From: DATHRK01 sp035513295
GTDB taxonomy: Bacteria > Gemmatimonadota > Gemmatimonadetes > Longimicrobiales > RSA9
Length of the DNA: 64,000 nt
Reading direction: 5' to 3'
Assembly: GCA_035513295.1 (NCBI GenBank)
Contig: DATKCH010000011.1
Span: forward strand, 1-64,000
Position numbers and translations under genes: made by a program. Positions 17,068-27,805 of the stretch are shown here, in pieces (within the stretch, counting starts at the first letter, position 1; every line of letters starts with the position of its first letter). Below the pieces are notes generated by a model that did not search any database, had not been told where the DNA came from, and worked only from the letters and a program-made list of their open reading frames with translations.

Positions 17068-18789
17068 CTATCGCATCGCCCGCCGGACCGCCTCCGCCGC
17101 GTTCACGATCCCGCCCGTCACCGAAAGTTCGCCGAAGGGAACCAGGCCGCCGAGATCACCGGGCCGTACGACCGTCTGAAGTCGCAGGTCCGTCGCGGTC
17201 TCGAGGAGGATGGTCCTGACGTCGGCCGCGCCCAGGTCCGGGAAATACGCCATCAGGAGAGCGGCGATGCCGCTCACCACGGGCGCGGCCAGACTGGTCC
17301 CGTCGTTCGGCGCGTAGTCGTCGTCCGGGGCGGCCGCGTAGATCGCCTGACCGGGGGCGAACACGTCCACCTCGCGCGCGCCGTAGTTGCTGAACGCCGC
17401 GGCGATGCTGTCGACTGTCGTCCACGCCGACGCGCCCACCTCGATCCACAACGACGCCTCACCCCCGTCGGGATACGCTCGCGTCGGGAAGTTCCAGCCC
17501 TCCGCCAGGTTCTCGCCGTCGTTACCGGCCGCGTGAACCATCAGGACGCCGCGCTCGTCGGCGTAGCGGATCGCATCGGCCACCGCCTCACGGCCCGGAG
17601 AGAAGCCCTTGCCGAAGCTCATGTTGATGATGTCGGCGCCGTTGTCCACGGCGTAGCGGATCGCGTTGGCGACATCCTTGTCGCGCTCGTCGCCGTTGGG
17701 GACGGCGCGCACGATCATCAGGCGCGCGCCGGCTGCGACCCCCTCGATGCCGATGTCGTTGTCCCGCTCGGCGGCGATGATCGAGGCCACGGCGGTCCCG
17801 TGCGAGGGGTCCGGGCCCTCCACATCCGGCGTGCCGTAGGATCCGTCGTCGTAGTCCAGCCAGTCGTCGCCGACCAGCGGCCGCGGGTTGAAATCCGGGT
17901 CCAGTCCGAACTCCACCTGCCCGCGGATGGACTCGCCCTGTTCGGCCAGCGCCTCCTGGTCGATGCCCGCCGCCGAGAGCTGCAGGAACGCCAGCCGCGC
18001 CTGCATCACCTGCGGGTTGGCGCTGCTCAGGGCCGCGACGTTCTCGGGCGTGGGCTCGGCGCCCACGGCCTGCCGGAGGATCTGGAGGATGACCGGATAC
18101 ACCTGCTCGATCTGCGTGATCTGCGCTGCCAGCGCCTCGGTCTCCGCGCGCTTCTCGGCGTATTCGGGCTCGATCTCGGCGCACCTTTCCGGGCCCGGAT
18201 CATCCAACCCGGCGGCCGCCGCGCCGCCCGTGCACGCCGCGTACAACCGCGTGAGCTCGAAGGTGTCGTGATTGACGCTTTCCCCGCCCGGGCTACCCAG
18301 AAAGCTCCAGCCGTGCACGTCATCGACGTAGCCGTTGCCGTCGTCGTCGACGCCGTTGCCGGGGACCTCGTCGTTGTTGACCCAGAGCACGCCGTCCAGG
18401 TCCTCGTGCTGGATGTCGACGCCGCCGTCGATGACCGCGACGACGACAGCCCTGGCCGGGGTCCGGCCGGCGAGCAGTTCGTGGGCCTCGTCTATCCCGG
18501 CACCGGGGACCGCGGTCGGCCCGGACTCGGCGAGCGTCGTGAAGTGCCACCAGCGCAGCGGCGCCATGCGCGGCGGGCCGGGCGCGGCGTCCGCGGCAAC
18601 GGTGTCGGCCTCCAACGGAGCGGGATCCGGCCGGGGCGCCGGCGGCGCGGGTTCGGCCGGTGCCGTGGTCGGGGCGGGCGGCGGGGGCGCGGGTCCAGCA
18701 CCGGCCGGGGCGCTGCTCGCGCATGCGTAAGCCAGCAGGAGCGCCGGCGCGGCTCGGAAGAAGCGTACCGCCGTCGAGGCGTGGTTCAT
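17068..18789 (-). CDS. Subtilisin-like (S8) serine protease, putative lipoprotein
   Basis: A 573-residue exported protease. The ATG at 18789 opens a basic n-region and a hydrophobic core ending in a lipobox-like LLAYAC, followed by a long Ala/Pro linker. The catalytic triad is clear: D121 in VVAVIDGGVDI, H330 in DPSHGTAVAS and S499 in NDGTSLAAP. The 209 residues between Asp and His are far more than the usual 35-60. The extra stretch (about residues 165-315) is helical and polar and may be an inserted domain. No C-terminal sorting domain is seen. Likely periplasmic or surface-tethered. Confidence 0.9.
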   Translation of the reverse strand: MNHASTAVRFFRAAPALLLAYACASSAPAGAGPAPPPPAPTTAPAEPAPPAPRPDPAPLEADTVAADAAPGPPRMAPLRWWHFTTLAESGPTAVPGAGIDEAHELLAGRTPARAVVVAVIDGGVDIQHEDLDGVLWVNNDEVPGNGVDDDGNGYVDDVHGWSFLGSPGGESVNHDTFELTRLYAACTGGAAAAGLDDPGPERCAEIEPEYAEKRAETEALAAQITQIEQVYPVILQILRQAVGAEPTPENVAALSSANPQVMQARLAFLQLSAAGIDQEALAEQGESIRGQVEFGLDPDFNPRPLVGDDWLDYDDGSYGTPDVEGPDPSHGTAVASIIAAERDNDIGIEGVAAGARLMIVRAVPNGDERDKDVANAIRYAVDNGADIINMSFGKGFSPGREAVADAIRYADERGVLMVHAAGNDGENLAEGWNFPTRAYPDGGEASLWIEVGASAWTTVDSIAAAFSNYGAREVDVFAPGQAIYAAAPDDDYAPNDGTSLAAPVVSGIAALLMAYFPDLGAADVRTILLETATDLRLQTVVRPGDLGGLVPFGELSVTGGIVNAAEAVRRAMR

Positions 18790-18830
18790 GGAAGCTGCAT
18801 GGTTCGAGCCCTTTGTCGCGGACCTGGAAA

Positions 18831-19418
18831 CTAGTCTACGTAAAACGAAAACCGGATTTCGGCGACGGTGTCGTTCTCGAGCACGATGAATACCGGGTCG
18901 TACCCGCCCTCGAGCGAACCGCACCCGTACTCCAGCGTGTCAGCGCCAGCCGGCGTCACCGTCTCATCGGCCGGACCCAGGAGCGCCGTCACGCGGTCGA
19001 CCGGGTCCCCGATCGTCGGAGCGGAGAAGCGCAGCCAGCGCCGGTGGCGGACCGCAACCGAGGACAGCAGGTCCCGGGCCGGAAGCACGTAAAACGTGGC
19101 CCTGAACCCGGCGTAGGAGTAGACCGAGAGGGTGTCCGTCTGTTCCGGTACGTGGCGATTGCGGACAGGGATCGACTCGATCTCGTCCGGCGCTCCGAGT
19201 TCGGCCCGCAACGCCTCCCTGCTCTTCGCGGAGGGCAGCAATCCGCGCGTCGCGAACGAGCGGCAATCGGGGGCCGGGGCGCGCATTTCGGCCTCCGGGA
19301 TCCCGGCTGTGGGATCCGGCACGCCGCTCCTGCCGCCGCAACCTGCCGCCAGAAGGACCACCCAGAGCGAGGACGCCACGAGCGCGCCTCGACCGGTTCG
19401 GCGAGCCCGCGTCTCCAT
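18831..19418 (-). CDS. Hypothetical lipoprotein
   Basis: A 195-residue exported protein. From the ATG at 19418 it has an Arg-rich n-region and the lipobox VVLLAAGC, so it should be lipidated. The mature part contains two blocks of the form LGAPDEIESIPV and LLGPADETVT, an arrangement seen in SmpA/OmlA-like small outer-membrane proteins, but the match is weak. The sequence ends with a beta-rich stretch IRFSFYVD. It lies 41 bp upstream of the subtilase start on the same strand and may be cotranscribed with it. Function unknown. Confidence 0.7.
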   Translation of the reverse strand: METRARRTGRGALVASSLWVVLLAAGCGGRSGVPDPTAGIPEAEMRAPAPDCRSFATRGLLPSAKSREALRAELGAPDEIESIPVRNRHVPEQTDTLSVYSYAGFRATFYVLPARDLLSSVAVRHRRWLRFSAPTIGDPVDRVTALLGPADETVTPAGADTLEYGCGSLEGGYDPVFIVLENDTVAEIRFSFYVD

Positions 19419-19512
19419 TGTTTCGTCCAGATCGATCGCTCCCGGTCTCCACATCACGAAGATGTCCAGCTCGTAGCGGCGATACGACCGCTCGGCGGCG
19501 TCCGCTCTCGTT

Positions 19513-20007
19513 CTATTCTCCGGGAATCGCCGCAGCGTCCGGAGACGCCGGACCTCCGCGGGAGGAGGTCCTCCCGTATCGATGAAGAAAGAGGCCCGTG
19601 GAGGCGCCGACGAGCAGGACGACCGGTCCGAGCACCACGAGCGCCAGCAGCGCCACGGAGGCGCCGCGGACGAGCCCCGCCGGAGGGTTGTCCGGGCCGG
19701 CGAGGAAGACCATCGCGAACAGCGGCGCGAACAGGAAGAGTGCCAGCGACGCTACCGCCGCTCCCGTGAGCACCGCGTGACCCGGACCATACCCTTCGGG
19801 TGGATCGAACAGCGGGGCCCCGATCAGCCAGCCCGCCAGCCCGCCGGCGAGCACTGGCGCGACGAGAAAGAGAAAAGCGCCGTAGACGTCCGCCCGCGCC
19901 CACACGGAGGGCAGGAACCAGAGGGACGCGAGCGCGGCCGCGACCAGCGCGAACACCCCCGCCGCACGGGCGCGCGGTGGAACGGCTGTCACCGTCGGTC
20001 GCGACAC
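19513..20007 (-). CDS. Hypothetical membrane protein
   Basis: A 164-residue protein with four predicted membrane helices (about residues 15-36, 42-64, 80-103 and 114-138), a short polar N-terminus and a charged C-terminal tail. No conserved motif is recognised. It stands 94 bp upstream of the lipoprotein gene on the same strand. Confidence 0.6.
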   Translation of the reverse strand: MSRPTVTAVPPRARAAGVFALVAAALASLWFLPSVWARADVYGAFLFLVAPVLAGGLAGWLIGAPLFDPPEGYGPGHAVLTGAAVASLALFLFAPLFAMVFLAGPDNPPAGLVRGASVALLALVVLGPVVLLVGASTGLFLHRYGRTSSRGGPASPDAAAIPGE

Positions 20008-20046
20008 GCACTCCCGGGGGAATGCGAGGAACGGCGATCACCTCCC

Positions 20047-20325
20047 TCAGGCATGGCTCGGATCATATCGACGGGCCGCGCGGGCGCGGCCCCTGGCGGC
20101 CTCGACCTCCCTGTCCTTCGCGGGAGCCCGGGTGACCATCGCGTCCAGGAGTCTGCGGGTGGCCGAAGCGACGTCGACGACCGCCGCGTCGAACGCAGCT
20201 CGGTTGGCCTGGGAGGGCGAGGTGAATCCGCTGACCTTCCGCACGTACTGAACGGCCGACGCCCGAATCTCCTCGTCGGTAGCGGGCGGTGCGAAGTTGA
20301 ACAGCGTTCGGATGTTCCTGCACAT
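20047..20325 (-). CDS. DUF2277 family protein
   Basis: A 92-residue protein that matches the small DUF2277 family along its length: it begins MCRNIRTLFNFAPPATDEEI, has VQYVRKVSGFTSPS in the middle, and ends with a basic helix REVEAARGRARAA. The start at 20325 is chosen because the family always begins with MCRNIR; an upstream in-frame extension is spurious. The family is widespread in bacteria and has no known function. The conserved Cys at position 2 is retained. Confidence 0.88.
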   Translation of the reverse strand: MCRNIRTLFNFAPPATDEEIRASAVQYVRKVSGFTSPSQANRAAFDAAVVDVASATRRLLDAMVTRAPAKDREVEAARGRARAARRYDPSHA

Positions 20326-20479
20326 CGGCGCGCTCCGATAGGGCTTTGGCGGGTTCCGGGATCGGAAAGCAACGTGCTCACCGGCGACCGCCCTGACAAG
20401 CGTCTCCAAGAAAGACTTGTAACGGCGGAGGCCCCGGCCGCAGATTCGAGGGGTAACTTCCCTCGAAATCTTTGCCGAC

Positions 20480-20767
20480 ATGTCGCGAGCCTTCATAAAC
20501 GAAGACGCCGAAAGGGCCCAGCAGCCGCGCTTCAGTCTGCCCGACCCACGGTCGCCCTACTACGACGAGGCAGCCGCGTGGGCTTTGCTGCAGGGCGCCG
20601 ACGAGGGGGACTCCCGCAGCGCCGAGCTCGCCACGGGCCTCCGCTGGGGAGAGCCCAAGCTGGAACCTCACGTCCGCGGCATCCTGCGGGAAGCCGTAGA
20701 GCGTGGTGACGCGCGCCTCGCCCAACTCGCGCGCCGGTTCCTGCGGGTCGGATTGCCGGAAGACTAG
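20480..20767 (+). CDS. Small hypothetical protein
   Basis: A 95-residue acidic protein starting MSRAFINED, a beginning also seen in GreA/GreB-like elongation-factor relatives, but no Gre core follows. The rest has PDPRSPYYDEAAAWALLQGA and a helical C-terminus. Codon usage looks like that of its neighbours. It diverges from DUF2277 across about 155 bp and converges on the GMC gene. No family assigned with confidence. Confidence 0.6.
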   Translation: MSRAFINEDAERAQQPRFSLPDPRSPYYDEAAAWALLQGADEGDSRSAELATGLRWGEPKLEPHVRGILREAVERGDARLAQLARRFLRVGLPED

Positions 20768-20800
20768 CGTCACGCCCCGCAGCGGCGGGTCCGGCGAAGT

Positions 20801-22879
20801 TCAGGCGCGGTCCCGAAGCGCCGTTTCGGCGACCAGACCTGCGAGCGTCATCACGGTGACCTGCGGCGGAACCCCCACCGAGGTGGGGAACAGGGACGCA
20901 TCGGCCACGTAGACGCCCGGGGCGCCCCTCAGCCGTCCCCAGGGGTCGCACGGCGCCCATTCGGCGTCGGCTCCCAGCGCGCAGCTGCCCTGCGGGTGGA
21001 CCGAGCCCAGGCGCAGCCTGTGCGGATCGAAAGACAGCCCGCCGATGGCGCGGTGGAGCTCCTCGGCGTCGCGCACGACGGAACCGCGCGGGGTGGGCAG
21101 GTGCACCTCCCGGGCGCCGCCGGCGAGGAGCACGTTGCCCAGCGCGTACATGCCACGCCGCAACTCGCGGCGGTCGGCGGCGCCGGGCCGGTAGCTCACT
21201 CGCGGGCGGCCGTCGGACCCGGCCCGAACCCGGCCGGCGCTCTCGTCGTGCAGGAGCACCGCTGCGGTGCCGCTCCGCGCATACAACTCCATCGCCCGTC
21301 GGTGCGCCGAGCCGATCCCCGGCTGGAGCGCCGCCGTCACGCCCGGCCCGGCGTTCGAGGCGAGGAGCAAAAATCCGCCGCGCCCGTCGCGATAGAAGGT
21401 GGCGTATTCGTCCACGAGGACGGACTGCGGCAGCCCCCTCCAGGCGCGGATCTCATCCTCGAAGACGCCGGTGAGGAGGGGCGCGGGATGCAACCGCAGG
21501 CCTTCCCCGACGCCGGCGCCGCCCAGCCCGGAAGAGCGCAGGAGCACCGGCGTGTCGAGCGCCCCGCACGCGACCACCACGGTCGGGGCGTAGACCTCCA
21601 AGCCCCGCCCGGTCCGTCGCCCGCCGGCGTCGTGCAGCTCGCCGCGGACGCGCCAACCGCTCACCTCTTCGCGGACGCGCAGCGCCCGAGCATCGGCCAG
21701 CACGAAACCTCCCGCGGCGACCGCCGGAGCGACGAACGCGAACGCCGCGTTGACCTTGCGGTTGTACGCGCATCCGATCACGCAGTAGCCGCACCCGGAG
21801 CAAGCCGTGCGGCTGTGGCGGGCGACGAAGGAGCTCCAACCCAGCGCCTCCGCGCCCGCGCGCAGGGCGGCGTTCATCGGGTTGATCTGCGCGGGGGGAA
21901 TCGGCCTGGCGTCGAGCGCCTCGAGCACGGCGGCGCCCTCGGCGGCCAGCTCACCCTCGTCCCAGGGAAGGCCGTGCTCCAGCCGCCAGCGCTCCCGGAT
22001 GCCCGGCGGGGGCGGGACCACGAGTCCGGTGTTGTGCAACGTGGACCCCCCGACACCCGTGCCCTGGAGGACGCCGATGGCTTCGTCGTCGGTCGATCGC
22101 AGGCCGGCGTCACGATACAGGAGGGGCATCATGTCCAGCTCGCGCTGGTCGAAATCACCCGCGCCCGGAGCTCCGCCGGCGTCCAGCAGCACGGCCTCCA
22201 TGCCGCCGCCCACCAGCTTCGCGAAGGCTGCCGCGCCTCCGGCGCCCGCGCCGACGACGACGGCATCGCAGCGGAAGACGAGGTCGCGCGTCGCCGAACG
22301 GCCGAGCGTCAAGCCGCCGCCGAGCACGACGCGCACGGGCGCCGCCCTGCGGCCGCGCGCCGAGGTGAAGGGCCCCGCGGTCGAGGACGCGCCGACAGGC
22401 TCCAGAGCTTCGTCCGGCGCGGGTTCTTCGTCCGCCCCGAGGGGTTCGAGGAGTCGTGACGGCGGAATCGGCCACGGCGCCGGGAGGATGTCGACCTCGA
22501 CGCGCCCCAGCCACGGGCCGTCGTACCCGATCGCCGGCCAGGACTCCTCGGTTCCGTAGTACGCCAGGGCCGCGAGCGCCTTGAGACCGGCCACTCCCCG
22601 CCGCAACGCCGGCTGTCTGGCGTCCGCCCAGGCGGCCAGCAGGTCCGCGGCCTCAGCCGGTGGCAGCCGGCTGAACCGGGAGCGGCGCAGGCGCGATCCG
22701 GGGCCGCCGAACTCGAGCAGGCCGAGGAACGCGGCCAGCATGCGGCGACGCCCCGGAGGAAGCCAGCGGATGATCCGGTCCACGGCGCCGAGCGGCGCGG
22801 TCCCGAACTCGGTTACGTCCAGCGCGGCGGCGGCGGCGGCGCTGAAGACCCGGCGCTCCCAGGGGGCGAGCGGCTTCAT
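20801..22879 (-). CDS. GMC-family FAD-dependent oxidoreductase
   Basis: A 692-residue flavoenzyme. An N-terminal helical region of about 190 residues precedes the FAD-binding motif DAVVVGAGAGGAAAFAKL. The GMC signature TGVGGSTLHNTGLV follows, then a Cys cluster SGCGYCVIGCAYNRK and the C-terminal FAD/active-site block GSVHPQGSCALGAD with PGVYVADASLFPTSVG. The overall arrangement resembles long-chain alcohol oxidases and related membrane-associated GMC enzymes more than cholesterol oxidases. The N-terminal extension recalls the gluconate-dehydrogenase small-subunit type. Substrate unknown; electrons may go to a quinone rather than oxygen. Confidence 0.88.
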   Translation of the reverse strand: MKPLAPWERRVFSAAAAAALDVTEFGTAPLGAVDRIIRWLPPGRRRMLAAFLGLLEFGGPGSRLRRSRFSRLPPAEAADLLAAWADARQPALRRGVAGLKALAALAYYGTEESWPAIGYDGPWLGRVEVDILPAPWPIPPSRLLEPLGADEEPAPDEALEPVGASSTAGPFTSARGRRAAPVRVVLGGGLTLGRSATRDLVFRCDAVVVGAGAGGAAAFAKLVGGGMEAVLLDAGGAPGAGDFDQRELDMMPLLYRDAGLRSTDDEAIGVLQGTGVGGSTLHNTGLVVPPPPGIRERWRLEHGLPWDEGELAAEGAAVLEALDARPIPPAQINPMNAALRAGAEALGWSSFVARHSRTACSGCGYCVIGCAYNRKVNAAFAFVAPAVAAGGFVLADARALRVREEVSGWRVRGELHDAGGRRTGRGLEVYAPTVVVACGALDTPVLLRSSGLGGAGVGEGLRLHPAPLLTGVFEDEIRAWRGLPQSVLVDEYATFYRDGRGGFLLLASNAGPGVTAALQPGIGSAHRRAMELYARSGTAAVLLHDESAGRVRAGSDGRPRVSYRPGAADRRELRRGMYALGNVLLAGGAREVHLPTPRGSVVRDAEELHRAIGGLSFDPHRLRLGSVHPQGSCALGADAEWAPCDPWGRLRGAPGVYVADASLFPTSVGVPPQVTVMTLAGLVAETALRDRA

Positions 22880-22978
22880 GGGATGAACCTATGGCGCCCC
22901 CGCTCCAGGAACGAGGTCGCTCCCGACGCTACCCCGATCGCCCGGAGCGGTCCCTTGCGCGCACCGCCCGGGTCGGGC

Positions 22979-23794
22979 ATGTCTGCGGCTCGCCGATTGC
23001 GCCCCAACGGGAGCCATGCCGTGCGCGCAGATGCCCGCCTGCTCACCGAGCGTTTCGTGGTCGTGCTTCACGAACCGCAGGACGTCGTGAACATGGCGAC
23101 CACGGCGCGCGCGATGATGAACTTCGGCCTGCGCCGGCTGCGTCTGGTGAACCCGGCGGATTGGGACGAACGTCGCGTGCTGGGAATCGCCCACGCCGCG
23201 GGTCCGGTCGTGGAGCGGCTGGAGATCCTCGACTCCCTGGACGCGGCGCTGGCGGATGCCGTCCACGTCGCCGGGACCAGCGCCCGGCGGCGCACGGCGG
23301 CCTTCGTCTGGCAGCACCCGCGCGAGGCCGCGCCGGAGCTGCTCGCGCTGTCGGCCGCCGGGGAGGGACCGGTCGCTCTGCTGTTCGGAAGGGAGGACCG
23401 CGGCCTGGAGAACCCCGAGCTGGATCGCTGCGACCGCGTTCTGACCGTGCCGACCGACGACGCGTTCTCGTCGCTCAACCTCGCCCAGGCGGTGCTACTC
23501 ATCGCGCACGAGTTGTGGATGGCCGGGCCCGGCGGCGAGGCCGACGTCCCCACCTGGCGCAAGGCGGCGCCTCCGGCCACCCACGAGCAGCTTCACGAAC
23601 TCTTCCGCGACGCGGAGGCCACCCTCGACGGGATCGAGTTTTTCAAGAAGAGGAACCCCGAGGCGATCATGCGCACGATGCGGGCGGTCGCGCGCCGCGC
23701 GGACCTGGATCAGCGGGAGGCCAAGCTGCTGCGGGCCGCCGCGCTCGAGGTGCGGGCCTACGTGCGGCGGCGGCTGGCCGCAAAGGGCGACTGA
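22979..23794 (+). CDS. trmJ: TrmJ-like tRNA/rRNA 2'-O-methyltransferase (SPOUT)
   Basis: A 271-residue SPOUT methyltransferase. The N-terminal motif FVVVLHEPQDVVNMATTARAM corresponds to family motif 1 (N and R residues for catalysis), VALLFGREDRGLEN is motif 2 and VPTDDAFSSLNLAQAVLL is motif 3 with the SAM-binding knot. The C-terminal helical extension (ATLDGIEFFKKRNPEAIMRTMR) is the TrmJ-type tail, which favours tRNA position 32 2'-O-methylation over other SpoU targets. The ATG at 22979 is preferred to upstream in-frame starts, which add Pro/Arg-rich sequence. It converges on actF. Confidence 0.88.
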   Translation: MSAARRLRPNGSHAVRADARLLTERFVVVLHEPQDVVNMATTARAMMNFGLRRLRLVNPADWDERRVLGIAHAAGPVVERLEILDSLDAALADAVHVAGTSARRRTAAFVWQHPREAAPELLALSAAGEGPVALLFGREDRGLENPELDRCDRVLTVPTDDAFSSLNLAQAVLLIAHELWMAGPGGEADVPTWRKAAPPATHEQLHELFRDAEATLDGIEFFKKRNPEAIMRTMRAVARRADLDQREAKLLRAAALEVRAYVRRRLAAKGD

Positions 23795-23855
23795 CTCGGG
23801 GCCCGGCGGCGAAAATGGCCGATCCCGGCGGCGAATCGCCGATCCCGGCGAACCG

Positions 23856-25142
23856 TTACGCCTCGATGGCGGGCTCGCGGGGCGGGTAATAGGGGTCGTC
23901 GAATTCGTGCGGGTCCACCATCGGTTGCCACATCTGGAAGATCGGGTACCTGCTCAGGAACGCCGCGATGGAGATCACGAAGAGGCCGGCGAACAGGAAC
24001 GTCACCCCGATCTCCACCCACCCGAAGGGCAGGCCATCGGCCCCCGGATACAGCGACGGGTAGACGAGCGTATACCGCTCCAGCCAGAGGCCGAACAGGA
24101 TCACCCCCGCGACCGATGCGAGGAAGCGCGGCTCCTTCTTGGCGGCCACACTGAGGAGCGCGAAGAAGGGCGCCAGGAACAGGAGCCCGAACACCGTGAC
24201 CGACAGCACCGTGTAGGGCGCCGTCAGCCGGTGCACCAGGAACGACTGCTCCCAGGGCAGCTGGCCGTACCAGATGACGATGTACTGGGACCAGAACAGG
24301 TAGGCCCAGAACACGCAGAAGGCGAAGGTGAGCTTGCCCAGGTCGTGGAAATGGGGCACGCCGATCACGGCCTCCAGACCCAGCCGGGAGCGGACGATGA
24401 CGGCCAGGATGGTCGTGGCCGCGATCCCTCCCAGGAACGCCGCCATGAAGTAGTACGGGCCGATCAGCGTGCTGAACCAGCCCGCCTCGAGGGACATGAC
24501 GTAGTCCCAGGCGACGACGCTCATCGCCGCGGCGAACACGATCGCCAGGATGGGGCCGAGGCGAGCGAGCCTCCGGTGCGACTCCCGCTCTTCCTCCTCC
24601 TGTCCCCGCCAGCCGGCGATCACCCAGCCGCGGACCCCTCTGGCCCCGTCTTCCGGGCGCATTCCCACGTCCGGCCGCAGGGAAATGCGCGCGTAGAGGA
24701 GCGACAGCCCTATCAGCGCCGCGAGCGCCACCACGTTGCGAACCGCCACGAACCGTTCGTCCAGCCAGGCGCCCAGGCCCTCGTGGTACATCTCGTGGGT
24801 CCACGGAAAAATGTGCTCGCCGGCGAGGAGCAGCGGCAGGTAGAGCACGAAGGCGATCGGCAGGAACGCGACGAACGAAAGAGCGAGCCGGCGCACGGGC
24901 CTCGCCCAGACGGCCCGCGTGATGACCGTGACCGCCGAGAACACGACCGCGCCCTGCGCGATCCCGAACCAGAACAGCCAGTTGAATAGGTACGCCTGCC
25001 ACGCCCGCCCGCCGCCCTGCGACAACGCGACGGCAAACGCGATGAGCCCCACGGCCGTCGCGACCAGCCCCCCGAGCATGATCCGCCGGGGAACGCCGTC
25101 GAGGCGGCGGTACGGAAGCTCCGCGTCGGTCGAGTGCGCCAT
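23856..25142 (-). CDS. actF: Alternative complex III subunit ActF (NrfD-like membrane protein)
   Basis: A 428-residue polytopic membrane protein, second NrfD-like subunit of alternative complex III, which oxidises quinol and reduces cytochrome c or a cupredoxin. About ten hydrophobic helices are visible. The segments WDYVMSLEAGWFSTLIGPY and FAFCVFWAYLFWSQYIVIWYGQLPWE are typical of ActF/ActC proteins. It is the last gene of the cluster, 3 bp after actE. The C-terminus is short and hydrophilic. No ActG-like gene or cytochrome oxidase follows; trmJ lies convergent 61 bp away. Confidence 0.92.
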   Translation of the reverse strand: MAHSTDAELPYRRLDGVPRRIMLGGLVATAVGLIAFAVALSQGGGRAWQAYLFNWLFWFGIAQGAVVFSAVTVITRAVWARPVRRLALSFVAFLPIAFVLYLPLLLAGEHIFPWTHEMYHEGLGAWLDERFVAVRNVVALAALIGLSLLYARISLRPDVGMRPEDGARGVRGWVIAGWRGQEEEERESHRRLARLGPILAIVFAAAMSVVAWDYVMSLEAGWFSTLIGPYYFMAAFLGGIAATTILAVIVRSRLGLEAVIGVPHFHDLGKLTFAFCVFWAYLFWSQYIVIWYGQLPWEQSFLVHRLTAPYTVLSVTVFGLLFLAPFFALLSVAAKKEPRFLASVAGVILFGLWLERYTLVYPSLYPGADGLPFGWVEIGVTFLFAGLFVISIAAFLSRYPIFQMWQPMVDPHEFDDPYYPPREPAIEA

Positions 25143-25145
25143 GGT

Positions 25146-25823
25146 CTACTCCTCCGACCCCTGACCGTCGGCGCCGTCCGCGGCGCCGGCTCCCGCGGCC
25201 GCCGCCGCCCCGGGGCCGCCGCCTTCCTGGAGCCGCCGGATGTAGTTCACGATGTGCCAGCGGTCGGCGTGCGGCAGCTGCGCGGCGTACGCGGGCATGA
25301 GCCCGCGGCCCTGGCGAATGACCGCGTAGATGTAGCCGTCCGACAGCGTCGTCGCGTTCCCGGCGGCGACCGGCGGCACGATGGGCGGATAGACACCCGT
25401 CGAGGTGACCGACCCGGTACTCCCACCCATGCCCTGCGGCCCGTGGCAGACCTGGCAGTAGCGCGCGTACATCACTTCCCCGCGCGCCTCCGAGTCCGCG
25501 CCGCGCGCGATCGGATTCGGGTGCGCCTCGCCGAAGGCCCGCAGGCCCGCCTCCCCCCGACCGGCCGGCGCCGGCACCTGCCCGTTGGGTCCGTCGAAGG
25601 CCACCGAATTCTCCGGCGGCAGCCTGGGCGCCTCGTACGGGTCGAACGCCGGAGACTCGCGCATGAACGCGAAAATCGGCACGCTGGCCAGCGCGTCGTC
25701 GATCTCCGTGCAGCCGACGATGGGCAGGAGCGCCAGGAGGGCCGCGAGCGGCGACGCCACGCGCGCGGCTCGCGGCCTCGACGCTCCCGCATTGCCTCCC
25801 CCTCGCCGCGACCCGCTAGGCAT
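25146..25823 (-). CDS. actE: Alternative complex III subunit ActE (monoheme cytochrome c lipoprotein)
   Basis: A 225-residue exported cytochrome c. A signal with lipobox LPIVGC (C38) suggests lipid anchoring, as for ActE of characterised complexes. One heme motif, C123-QVC-H127, lies in YARYCQVCHGPQGMGG, and GLMPAYAAQL further on supplies the likely axial Met. The C-terminus ends in an Ala/Gly-rich low-complexity stretch. The start overlaps the end of actD by 8 bp. It is expected to carry electrons out of the complex on the periplasmic side. Confidence 0.92.
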   Translation of the reverse strand: MPSGSRRGGGNAGASRPRAARVASPLAALLALLPIVGCTEIDDALASVPIFAFMRESPAFDPYEAPRLPPENSVAFDGPNGQVPAPAGRGEAGLRAFGEAHPNPIARGADSEARGEVMYARYCQVCHGPQGMGGSTGSVTSTGVYPPIVPPVAAGNATTLSDGYIYAVIRQGRGLMPAYAAQLPHADRWHIVNYIRRLQEGGGPGAAAAAGAGAADGADGQGSEE

Positions 25824-26337
25824 CGACCGCCTCCGACCGGATCTCCGTCGCGCCCGCGCGCTCGAGGACCGCGCGAGCTTCCTCGGCCCGGCCCTCGGCC
25901 GGGACCACGAACACGCCGAACGTACCCGCCGAGAAGGAGGGGTCGTAAACGTGGGACGCCTTCGGCTTCAGGATGAACGCGTTCACGAAAAGCCCCAGCA
26001 CGGTGGCCAGCGCGCCGAACAGGATGGTGAGCTCGAACGCGATGATGACGAACGGCGGCAGCGAGATGATCGGCTTCCCGCCCGTGATGAGCGGCCAGTC
26101 CAGCGACATCCAGATGGGCATCGCGAATCCCGTAGCGGCGCCCGTGAGTCCACCAACGAGGGTGAATACCCGGATCGGGCTCTCCGGCCTCGCCATTGCG
26201 TGTTCGATGTCGTGGTGCGGCAGGGGGGTGTACACCGTGATGTCCGCCGGGCGCTGTCCGCGCAACCCCTTCACCGCTTCCTCCACCGCGTCGGAGTGGT
26301 GGAACACTCCCAGGATGCCGTAGCTCCGGTCGCTCAT
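25816..26337 (-). CDS. actD: Alternative complex III subunit ActD (DUF3341)
   Basis: A 173-residue membrane protein of the DUF3341 family, always found in act clusters. It begins with a soluble ferredoxin-like segment (YGILGVFHHSDAVEEAVKGL), has a central two-helix membrane hairpin (about residues 58-78 and 95-118) and ends with a second small domain with FGVFVVPAEGRAEEARAVL. Its job in the complex is structural. It lies 28 bp after actC and overlaps actE. Confidence 0.92.
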   Translation of the reverse strand: MSDRSYGILGVFHHSDAVEEAVKGLRGQRPADITVYTPLPHHDIEHAMARPESPIRVFTLVGGLTGAATGFAMPIWMSLDWPLITGGKPIISLPPFVIIAFELTILFGALATVLGLFVNAFILKPKASHVYDPSFSAGTFGVFVVPAEGRAEEARAVLERAGATEIRSEAVDA

Positions 26338-26365
26338 CGGCGCCCCCCGAACGTATCTCCGCCCA

Positions 26366-27804
<1,439 letters not shown>

Positions 27805-27805
<1 letters not shown>

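Noticed and set aside
16945..18834. 629-codon open frame antisense to the subtilase
   Set aside because: Subtilase triad and lipoprotein signal are clear on the minus strand; the plus-strand frame has no signature.
23795..23855. Direct repeats between trmJ and actF as a possible regulatory array
   Set aside because: Only two short G+C-rich copies in 61 bp; not distinguishable from chance.
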